Assembly (NCBI GenBank): GCA_017745295.1
Contig: JAGHZR010000029.1
Coordinates: 1-50,014 of the forward strand
Origin: Novosphingobium sp.
Lineage (GTDB): Bacteria; Pseudomonadota; Alphaproteobacteria; Sphingomonadales; Sphingomonadaceae
Reading direction: 5' to 3'
DNA: 50,014 nucleotides
Below the pieces are notes generated by a model. The model ran no database searches, was not told where the DNA came from, and worked only from the letters and a program-made list of their open reading frames with translations. Position numbers and translations under genes: made by a program. Below, piece by piece: positions 16,991 to 24,273 of the stretch. How positions within the stretch are numbered: the first letter of the stretch is position 1; the number at the start of each line of letters is the position of its first letter.

Positions 16991-19288
16991 TCAGAATTTG
17001 CCGGAGAACGAGGCGCCGATCACGCGCGGTTCGTTGAACACGGCGGCCATGTAGTTCTCGATCACACCCTTGAGGTTCTTCTCGTTAGTGAGGTTACGCG
17101 CGAAGGCGGCGATTTCATATCGTCCATTCGGCGCCGAGTAGCCGACCTTCAGGCCACCTTCGAAGTCGCCCTTCGAATAGAACTCCCGCGTCTTGTAGAG
17201 CACGAAGTTCGTATAACCCTGCCACATCCAGTCGGTCGCCGCGAACAGCGAACCGCCGTTGCCCAGCGGCACGTCGTAGCGGGCGGTGAGGTTGGCCGTA
17301 TACTTCGGCGCATTGGGCAGCGGGTTGCCGTCGATCTGCGCGAAAGTGCCGCGGGCGTTGGTGATCGTCGGGTCCTGAACGGTACAGACCACCACGCCGT
17401 TGAGCGCACAGACTTGTGCGTAGACGTTCTTGTCCTTGATCTCGGTGTGCAGCAGGCTGAGGCCCGCCGTCAGCGTAAGGTTCGGGATCGGACGCGCTTC
17501 CAGCTCGGCTTCCATGCCGTAGGCCTCGGCCTTGTCGGCGTTGAACAGGACGCCGTTACCGTCGCTGTCGTTGCCGTTGAGCTGGATGTCCTTCACCCGG
17601 TAGGCGAAGCCGGAAAGATTGAAGCGGACGCGGTTGTCGAACAGCTGGGTCTTGATCCCCGCTTCGCCCGAGAGGATCGTTTCCGAATCCGCCGTGGTGA
17701 AGTCCGAGTTGAACACCGCCGAGCGGCCCTGGATCGTCGGTCCACGGAAGCCGCGCGCGACGCGGGCGTAAACGTTGACGTTCGGATTGACCTCATAGTT
17801 CACGCTGACATCCCAGCTCGGCTCTTCGCCCGAAAGGCGCACATAGCGGCGTCCACGATAAGTGACCGCGCCCGCGGCCGTGTCAGCAGTCTTGAGCAGG
17901 CGGGTCTTCTTGGTGTCCTTGGTGTAGCGACCGCCGGCGGTGACCGTCAGCCCCGGCACCAGTTCGTAGCTGGCCTGGCCGAACAGCGCCCAGCTCGTGT
18001 TTTCGTTGCGCAGACGCACCCAGTTGTTAGGGTTGTTCGCCGGGGGCGTCAGGAAATAGGCACGCTGGTAGAATTCGGTGATATCGCGCTGGTTGAACCA
18101 CATGCCGCCGACCTGCCACTTGAAGCGGGTGTCGCCATTGCTCGACAAGCGCAGTTCCTGGCTGAGCTGGTCGAGATCGCGAACATTGCCCTGCGACTGA
18201 CCGAAACCATTGGCCACGCCGTTCACCGGATAGTCCGCTCCGGCGCCGCCATCGGTATCGCCGCGACTATAGCCCGAAGTGGTTTCCCAGGCGCTGATCG
18301 AGGTGAGCGTGACGGGCCCGAAGTCCATCGCGATGCGGCTGGACGCGCCGTAAGTGTCGTAGGCCTGCGGGTTATTGTGCGCTTCGTCGAGTGCGATCTT
18401 GCTGCGCGGTTCGTCGCTGACGTCGTTCGAGCCCTTGGTGAAGGCGCCGCGATGGAAGATCGTCGAAGTGCCGGAATACTTGCGGGCGTGGAAGCTCGTC
18501 AGCATCGAGAAGCCCGTGCCGGTCGGCGCGAGCAGGAGCTGGATGCGTGCATCGCGTTCCTCGAAACCGCCCATGGCGTCCTTCTTCGGCGAGACGGTGC
18601 CGTCGGCGCTCGGGCCGTTGTAGGTGTTGTCGATCCAGTCGTCACGGCGCTGGTAGAGGCCGGAAACGCGCACTGCCAGCACGTCCTGGATGATCGGGCC
18701 GCCGACGCCTGCATCGACGTTGACCGAGTTGTAGGAACCGTAGCTGGCATTGCCACGACCGGTCCAGCGATCGGTGCTCGGCTTGATCGTGTCGATCTTG
18801 ATGATACCGGCGGTGGTGTTGCGGCCGAACAGCGAGCCCTGCGGCCCGCGTAACACTTCCACCTGATCGAGGTCATAGACCGGATTGGACTTCAGCACGA
18901 CATGCTCCAGAACGACGTCGTCCTGGATGATCGAGACCGGCTGCGAGGCGCCAAGGTAGAAGTCGATGTTACCGAGGCCGCGGATGTAAAAGCGCGGGAA
19001 GATGCGGCCGGTCGTCGTCTCGGCATAAAGACCGGGCACGCGGCCGGAGAGCGAGAGAATGTCGTCGCCCGCCGCCTGGAAACTGCGAAGCTGATCTCCG
19101 CCGACCACGCCGACCGAGATCGGCACCTGCTGGAGGTTCTCGGTGCGCCGCTCCGCCGTAACAACGATATCGCCGAGACCTTCCGTGGAAGGCGAAGTGT
19201 CCTGCGCGAAAGCATGGGTCGAAATACAAAGCGCACCCAGACCGCAGGTCAGATGCAGAGCTTTTTTGGCGATCACTTTCCTGGACAC
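16991..19288 (-). CDS. TonB-dependent outer-membrane receptor
   Basis: This 765-residue protein is a gated 22-strand barrel for active uptake of a large substrate. A signal peptide (ALHLTCGLGALCISTHAFAQ) is followed by a TonB-box-like segment (DIVVTAERR), the plug domain (about residues 55-165, with YIRGLGNIDFYLG and DQVEVLRGPQGSLFGRNTTAG) and the barrel, ending in phenylalanine (GASFSGKF) as needed for Bam assembly. It resembles the numerous sphingomonad receptors annotated near catabolic genes rather than a classical siderophore receptor. No substrate-defining neighbour is present: both flanks are intergenic and no regulator is adjacent, so the ligand is unknown. The 545-base upstream region must hold its promoter. 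Confidence 0.9.
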   Translation of the reverse strand: MSRKVIAKKALHLTCGLGALCISTHAFAQDTSPSTEGLGDIVVTAERRTENLQQVPISVGVVGGDQLRSFQAAGDDILSLSGRVPGLYAETTTGRIFPRFYIRGLGNIDFYLGASQPVSIIQDDVVLEHVVLKSNPVYDLDQVEVLRGPQGSLFGRNTTAGIIKIDTIKPSTDRWTGRGNASYGSYNSVNVDAGVGGPIIQDVLAVRVSGLYQRRDDWIDNTYNGPSADGTVSPKKDAMGGFEERDARIQLLLAPTGTGFSMLTSFHARKYSGTSTIFHRGAFTKGSNDVSDEPRSKIALDEAHNNPQAYDTYGASSRIAMDFGPVTLTSISAWETTSGYSRGDTDGGAGADYPVNGVANGFGQSQGNVRDLDQLSQELRLSSNGDTRFKWQVGGMWFNQRDITEFYQRAYFLTPPANNPNNWVRLRNENTSWALFGQASYELVPGLTVTAGGRYTKDTKKTRLLKTADTAAGAVTYRGRRYVRLSGEEPSWDVSVNYEVNPNVNVYARVARGFRGPTIQGRSAVFNSDFTTADSETILSGEAGIKTQLFDNRVRFNLSGFAYRVKDIQLNGNDSDGNGVLFNADKAEAYGMEAELEARPIPNLTLTAGLSLLHTEIKDKNVYAQVCALNGVVVCTVQDPTITNARGTFAQIDGNPLPNAPKYTANLTARYDVPLGNGGSLFAATDWMWQGYTNFVLYKTREFYSKGDFEGGLKVGYSAPNGRYEIAAFARNLTNEKNLKGVIENYMAAVFNEPRVIGASFSGKF

Positions 19289-19833
19289 GTCGCATTCCCT
19301 GTTCGATCAAAAACTGGGAGCGCGGTTACTTTCTCTCAATGACAGTCTTGTTACCAAATTTTGCTGGGAATGTTTAGAAAGGTGATAAAGCTGGCGGATT
19401 CAACTTTATGCACAGCGATTTCGGAGAGTCCTGCGGCATTTGGGCAACGCTCGGGACACCTCCCGAACAGGAGGCCTTGCGATCAATTCTATCAGCCAAG
19501 CAATCAAGCAGTACGATGGCAATGGTGTGCCCTGCCCAGCCATCTGCCGATCGATGACCCGTCATGTCCGTTTCGCCTTGTTCCGATGACATGTTTTCCT
19601 CGCCTCCCGCCGTTCCAGGCGGCAAGCCAGCATGAGCGGATGCTCTGGCGTTGGACTATCAGCAATGCGCCATTATCGCGGCCGTTGGAGCCGGTTCACG
19701 AAAAGGCGGAATGCTGACTCCGTTTGGATTTTGTATAAGTTAGACGACATTGAATTTTGATTGCCGATAGAGGACATGACTGGTCTGTTCGCCGGCGACG
19801 GCGCGCTGACGGCAGGGTTGATCGACGGGGGAA
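19289..19833. other. Gap upstream of TonB receptor and SIR2-like gene
   Basis: This 545-base divergent region should contain promoters for the receptor (minus) and the SIR2-like gene (plus). Frames on both strands remain open for 70-120 codons, but none has a ribosome site, consistent codon bias or a recognisable motif. Nothing else was identified. Confidence 0.4.
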
Positions 19834-20739
19834 ATGAGGATGAAGCTGGAGACCTTGCTGCGGCGACGCGAGCCGGATCTGGCGCTCGTGATCGGCAACG
19901 GCATCAACCGCCACGCCAATGCTGCGGCAGTCAACAGTTGGGACGCGCTGCTCATCGGCATAGCGCACGACTGCATCCCAGGCGTCACGACCATTCCGCC
20001 CGGGACCGCGCTCACCGAATTCTATGACGTCGTCGAACTCAAGTCGCATGGCCGCACCGGCGCGATGCAGGCCGAATTCTGCAAGTCGATGTCCGACTGG
20101 CGTCCGTTTCATCACCACCGGCGGATTATGGAATGGGCGCTGAGCCATCGCGCGCCGGTCCTCACCACCAACTTCGACGACGTGTTGAGCCAGGCGGCCG
20201 GCTGCGACTTCCAGTTCCCGCACGACCCGAAGTTCACCGCCTTCTATCCCTGGGGCTGCCACTTTGCGCGGCACGAGATCGAAGATCCCTGCGCCGATTT
20301 CGGCATATGGCACATCAACGGGATGGCGAAGTACAAGACCAGCATCCGCCTCGGCCTGAGCCACTACATGGGATCGGTGCGCCGTGCCGGCGGCTGGCTT
20401 CACGGCCGCAGCGACACGAACCTGTTTCGCGCCAATAACCGCCGCGAATGGCAGGGCGCGCGAACCTGGTTGCACCTCGTATTCAACAAACCGCTGCTGT
20501 TCTTCGGTCTCGGGCTGGCCGAGAACGAGGTGTTCCTACGCTGGCTGCTGATCGAGCGAGCTAAGTATTTCCGGACCTTTCCCAAGCGTGCGCGCGATGC
20601 CTGGTACGTCTATGTCGACGATCCAAATGACGAGCGGCAGGACGGTAAGCACTTCTTCCTAGAGTCTGTCGGCATCCGCTGCATCGAAGCGGGAAGCTAT
20701 GGCGAGATCTACGAAAATTCGGGCTGGCTGCACCGATAA
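19834..20739 (+). CDS. Stand-alone SIR2-like NAD-binding protein
   Basis: This 301-residue protein has the SIR2-type Rossmann signatures in order: GNGIN at residues 21-25 (nucleotide loop, after DLALVI), TTNFDD at 111-116 (the Asn/Asp pair that positions NAD ribose), WHINGM at 159-164 (candidate catalytic H160) and FFGLGLAENE at 223-232. No zinc-binding cysteine ribbon typical of deacetylase sirtuins is present. That fits the SIR2_2-like group, which in several phage-defence systems hydrolyses NAD+. No second effector or sensor domain is fused and no partner gene overlaps it. An alternative ATG at 19840 has a better-spaced GAGG. A defence role is inference from family only. Confidence 0.75.
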   Translation: MRMKLETLLRRREPDLALVIGNGINRHANAAAVNSWDALLIGIAHDCIPGVTTIPPGTALTEFYDVVELKSHGRTGAMQAEFCKSMSDWRPFHHHRRIMEWALSHRAPVLTTNFDDVLSQAAGCDFQFPHDPKFTAFYPWGCHFARHEIEDPCADFGIWHINGMAKYKTSIRLGLSHYMGSVRRAGGWLHGRSDTNLFRANNRREWQGARTWLHLVFNKPLLFFGLGLAENEVFLRWLLIERAKYFRTFPKRARDAWYVYVDDPNDERQDGKHFFLESVGIRCIEAGSYGEIYENSGWLHR

Positions 20740-20857
20740 TCTTGGCGCCTGGTTCGGCCCTGTATCGCCGTTCAACCATCAATTTTTGAACTTCAGGCCC
20801 GGATATTCCGCTTATCCATTGTTGCCGCTCGGGGCGTATGCGACGGTAGGTGCACCA

Positions 20858-21430
20858 TCACTCAGGCGTATCATCATCTTCGGCCTTGGCCTGCGCTGCG
20901 AGTTTAGCGTCGATCGCTTCCAGCGCTTTGACGAAACGCTCATGTGCCAATTGCGCCTTTGGCATCAGCTCGGGGCTGATACCCCCAGCGGCAAGAATCT
21001 CGGCGCGAACCTCCATCATCTTTTGCGCCTTCTTAATCGCATTGACCGCCACCAGGTCTTTGGAGATCGAGACGTAGCGGGTCGGTAGGCCAAACCGAGG
21101 GTGGGAGCGAACCGCCTTGTCATCCGGCACGAACACTAAGCGCGGTTCTCCATCAACCGTGGGGGTAACGTCGCGCCAGGTGCCGTCCTGTTGCTCCCAT
21201 ATCGCGTGGTGCTCTGCTTCCAGCCACGCGCCAGGTTTTTCCCAAATGATCCACCCCATGATAGCCTTGCCGCCATGGGTGCGGATCGCTCGATCGACGT
21301 TATCGAAGCACTCGGTCTGCAGACTACCCTCCAGGGGCTCCACCTCAACCCACTCGGGCACGCCCTTGAGCGCGATGCGAGCAAAGCGGATGACTTGGTC
21401 GTCGATTTGGGGGGGAACGATCAGTTTCAT
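20858..21430 (-). CDS. Hypothetical protein with possible Cys-His-Asp site
   Basis: This 190-residue cytoplasmic protein was not assigned to a named family. The central region has evenly spaced conserved-looking residues: C41 in QTECFDNV, H74/H75 in WLEAEHHAIWEQ, and D87 in TWRDVTPTVDGE, the order expected of a Cys-His-Asp hydrolase or transglutaminase-like fold. The pattern MGWIIWEKPGAWLEAEHHAIW recalls proteins that often carry a SEC-C zinc motif, but no such motif is seen here. The C-terminal 60 residues are charged and helical (IDAKLAAQAKAEDDDTPE). It is convergent with the SIR2-like gene and follows the PrfH gene on the same strand beyond a strong terminator, so it is probably transcribed separately. 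Confidence 0.6.
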   Translation of the reverse strand: MKLIVPPQIDDQVIRFARIALKGVPEWVEVEPLEGSLQTECFDNVDRAIRTHGGKAIMGWIIWEKPGAWLEAEHHAIWEQQDGTWRDVTPTVDGEPRLVFVPDDKAVRSHPRFGLPTRYVSISKDLVAVNAIKKAQKMMEVRAEILAAGGISPELMPKAQLAHERFVKALEAIDAKLAAQAKAEDDDTPE

Positions 21431-21693
21431 GGTCGCGCATCTATGACCCGTTCACATTGCCGGCAAGACGCACTCGACAGACTGAACAGGTATCAAGACC
21501 TCCCAACTCCCGACGGCTTGATGCCGGGCTCACCGTTCCGCGCTCGCCCCATCCCAGACATTCGACTGGCGATTCCCAATCCCAAGGTGCGGACGTTCCA
21601 CTATTCCGACAGTCTGAGCTCCCTCCTGAACACTCCGTTTGCTAGCGAGACAAGTTTCAGGCAGCGCTTGGCGCGCGCCCGAGGTCGGACAAA

Positions 21694-21732
21694 TCGCTGG
21701 GGGCGGACGGACAGGCCGTCCGCCCCCAGCGA
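21694..21732 (-). terminator. Strong hairpin terminator of the PrfH gene
   Basis: A perfect 17-base stem (21694-21710 with 21716-21732; core CTGGGGGCGGACGG) encloses a 5-base loop, ACAGG. On the minus strand it is followed by ATTTGTCCG. It starts 3 bases after the TGA at 21736-21738 that ends the frame-corrected PrfH reading, and it lies inside the longer uncorrected frame. Confidence 0.8.
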
Positions 21733-21735
21733 GTC

Positions 21736-22357
21736 TCATTCCTTCAACACAAATCGATCGCCAAAATAGGACCCTGACCGCGTTGCCGCGTTCAAGATCC
21801 TGATGGGCCTGCCATTGCGACCTTTTGGCACCGTCATTGGCTTGCCCGCGCCGTTCTTCCAGCATGATCCCCAACTTCAACCGCGCCAGCCTTCGGTTGG
21901 CGTGTTGGGATCGTTGTTCCTGAGCCGTAGCCACAAGGCCAGTCGGCCAGTGCGTGGCCCGGACCGCACTGTCCGTCTTGTTGACATGCTGGCCGCCTGG
22001 TCCGCTGGCGCGCATCGCCTGATAATCGATGTCCTCATCCTTCAGGTCGATGATCGCGTCAGGCTCGGGCGCAAGCGTTATGCCAACAAACCAGTTCCGC
22101 CGCTTATGGCGAGGGCGGAAGGGACTGGTCCCGATCCACTGGTTGGAACCTATGCGCTCAGCAGCAAAGGCCGATGCTGCCTCGCCCCGAACGCGAAGGA
22201 GGATCGAGGACGGCAAATCCTCCGAACCATCGAGCACTTCGCATTCAAGGCCCATTGCCCTGGCCTCCTTTGCGAAAGCGCGTGCCAGTTGTGCCACTAC
22301 CCATTGGCATTCCCTCGGGCCTTTGCCCACTGTGATGTGCAGGATCACTTCGCTCAT
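21736..22357 (-). pseudogene. prfH: PrfH-type peptide chain release factor, late frameshift
   Basis: This is a class-I-like release factor of the short PrfH type, which lacks the codon-recognition domain and acts on damaged ribosomes. The catalytic loop GPGGQHVNKT has GGQ at residues 121-123. The family C-terminus AHQDLERGNAVRV is present, but after codon 196 the frame changes. As written it runs on to 21530 (275 residues), with a non-family tail. Removing one base at 21769-21770 restores YFGDRFVLKE and a TGA at 21738-21736, giving 206 residues, the normal size. A strong terminator begins 3 bases after that stop. The usual partner, an RtcB-type RNA ligase, is not adjacent. A sequencing error is possible; the last ten residues alone may be dispensable. 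Confidence 0.8.
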
Positions 22358-22542
22358 GCCGCCTAATCAGGTCAAAATACCTGATGCTGCCAAGCACTCG
22401 GCCTGCGCAAACGGTCAAGAAATCGCGGCTGTCGTCGTTTTGATGTCTATGTATGGGTTCAAGCAGGGACGTCCGGCATTGGAATTTGCTCATGTTCTTT
22501 GCGATGCTCCTGGGCTCAGGAGCAATTAAGCGGTAATCGTGA

Positions 22543-24186
22543 TCACTGCGGGTATTCCTGATAGAAATCGTTCTGCCAGTGGAAGTTCGTATGCGTGATG
22601 GTTACGCTGAAGTCGGTGGATGTCACCTGATGCCACCACCCCAGTGGAATGAACAGTGCTTCTCCGGCCCTCAGATCGACCTGATGGACGCGCATGCCCT
22701 TCAACGAGGGGAAGCGCGTGGTCAGGTCTGGCTCAGCAAGATCGCGAACTTCGCTGTAGACGTGGAAATCGTTGTAGATGCGCGGCGTTTCCAGCGGACT
22801 CGCCAGCAATACCCTTTTATTGCCGACAAGTTGCAGCAGGAGATTGTTGGTCAGATCGTGATGCAGCGGCGTGAAAGTCCCCAAGGGGCCGATCCACGTC
22901 ATGCCATGCGGCCGATCGCAGTCGCGCGTGAGGAACTTGTCGAGAAAGCCGAGATCGGCGGCCAAAGGCGCAAGCGCCTCGGCATTCGCACCGGCATTGT
23001 AGGCGGTTAGGTACAGATCGTTGCCGGAACCGGGAGAGGTGATGCGATCGATGAATGTGTCGAAAGACATGGTCGTGACATGTTTGTGCATGTTCCGCTC
23101 GAAGTCCGCATTGCCGCTGCGACCGGCCTGAACTTCGACCGGTACCGCGCCGACGACCGATTTCAGGTATTCCGGCGTCCAGCGTTGCAATGCCGGCCAA
23201 GCCGCCAACTCTCCGGCCAACAGGGCCGGCCAGTTCGCGGCATAGTGGCGATCGAGAAATGCCTGCGCGTCGATCGCATCGTAGCGGGGAACCTGGCGGT
23301 TTTCGGAAAGAGCGCTCAGCCGCTGGATCGACTCCATGATCCATTTGAGCTTGCCTGGCTGCGGCTGCTTGGACGGCCGCTTATCGTTGATCCGTACGGC
23401 TTCGGCGTGGGGGCATCCGGAGCGTGGTTCCGGACCGCCATGGAATGCTTCGGCCCCCTTGAATTCGGCAAGGCGCAGTTTCGTCTTGTGATCCGAAGGC
23501 CCGGGTGCCCCGGAAGCATAGGTGCCGCGGAAGTAGTTCTTCTGCCACTTGTCCGCCGGGGCGCTGGGCGGTTCGGCTGCCATTCGGGCGTGAAAGGCAT
23601 CGCGTCCCGCACTCCAGGTTTCGAACTGCGCCTTGAGTTCGGGCGCTTCCTCGATCGGGCGGATTTCGGGTTGGACCTGCTCGATCGCGGCGCGGCCGAT
23701 CGGGAAGATGAAGCAGAAGGGTTCGTTCTCTTCGAAGCGGACGACGTGGTTGGGCCGCGTGAAGCGCCAGTTCATCGTGAAGCTGTAGGGCGACCAGTCC
23801 GTCTCGATAAGGCCGGAAAGGGGAGCGATGCCGTCCTTGGCACTGTTGGGAGGCCCGCCCGCCCAGAGGTTGATGCCCTGCTCCGTGCGGAACAGGCCCT
23901 CGACATGGAACGTGAGAACCCCCGCACCGAACAGCGCGACCGGCAAGGCTTCCCGTGGAGAGGCCGGATCGGGGCGAATGATGACGTCTTCGGGCGCGCT
24001 GCCGCCGTTCCATTCCGCCTCGAAGCCGACCGGACTCAAGACTTCCCAACCATGCGAATTGGCGATGTCGAGCGGCAGGCAGCGATAGGCGAAGCGTTCG
24101 GGCGTGGCATCCATCCATCCGCGTGTCTGCGAGGCGGCGCGGATGCGCGGCTTCCATCCCGAGTAAACGTAACAGATGAGTTTCAT
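22543..24186 (-). CDS. DUF6065 - JmjC/cupin-like fusion protein
   Basis: This 547-residue protein joins two domains. Residues 1 to about 245 match DUF6065 (MKLICYVYSGWKPRIRAA, PERFAYRCLPLDIANSHGWE, WRFTRPNHVVRFEENEPFCF). Residues about 300-547 are a JmjC-type cupin of the Fe(II)/2-oxoglutarate hydroxylase group. They have metal ligands H442-x-D444 in FTPLHHDLTNN and distal H519 in IPLGWWHQV, with a K/R-x-L strand (GNKRVLLASP) where 2-oxoglutarate binds. Such domains hydroxylate proteins or small molecules; the substrate is unknown. The ATG at 24186 is chosen because MKLICYVY is the DUF6065 start; an upstream ATG at 24210 would add eight residues. Same strand as the autotransporter upstream, 87 bases away. 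Confidence 0.8.
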   Translation of the reverse strand: MKLICYVYSGWKPRIRAASQTRGWMDATPERFAYRCLPLDIANSHGWEVLSPVGFEAEWNGGSAPEDVIIRPDPASPREALPVALFGAGVLTFHVEGLFRTEQGINLWAGGPPNSAKDGIAPLSGLIETDWSPYSFTMNWRFTRPNHVVRFEENEPFCFIFPIGRAAIEQVQPEIRPIEEAPELKAQFETWSAGRDAFHARMAAEPPSAPADKWQKNYFRGTYASGAPGPSDHKTKLRLAEFKGAEAFHGGPEPRSGCPHAEAVRINDKRPSKQPQPGKLKWIMESIQRLSALSENRQVPRYDAIDAQAFLDRHYAANWPALLAGELAAWPALQRWTPEYLKSVVGAVPVEVQAGRSGNADFERNMHKHVTTMSFDTFIDRITSPGSGNDLYLTAYNAGANAEALAPLAADLGFLDKFLTRDCDRPHGMTWIGPLGTFTPLHHDLTNNLLLQLVGNKRVLLASPLETPRIYNDFHVYSEVRDLAEPDLTTRFPSLKGMRVHQVDLRAGEALFIPLGWWHQVTSTDFSVTITHTNFHWQNDFYQEYPQ

Positions 24187-24273
24187 TGCAAGCGACGACC
24201 CCCAGCGCATTCAGGCGCGCCATGTTAATGCGGCAGGCGGAAAACGAAAAGGCAGCGCCTTCTCGCCCGCCCC

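Noticed and set aside
16961..18853. A plus-strand open frame of about 630 codons
   Set aside because: It is antisense to the first TonB receptor and has no recognisable motif.
21736..22357. Programmed +1 frameshift in the release factor gene, as in prfB
   Set aside because: The prfB signal is a UGA stop with an upstream Shine-Dalgarno-like site near codon 26. Here there is no stop at the shift point and it occurs at codon 196.
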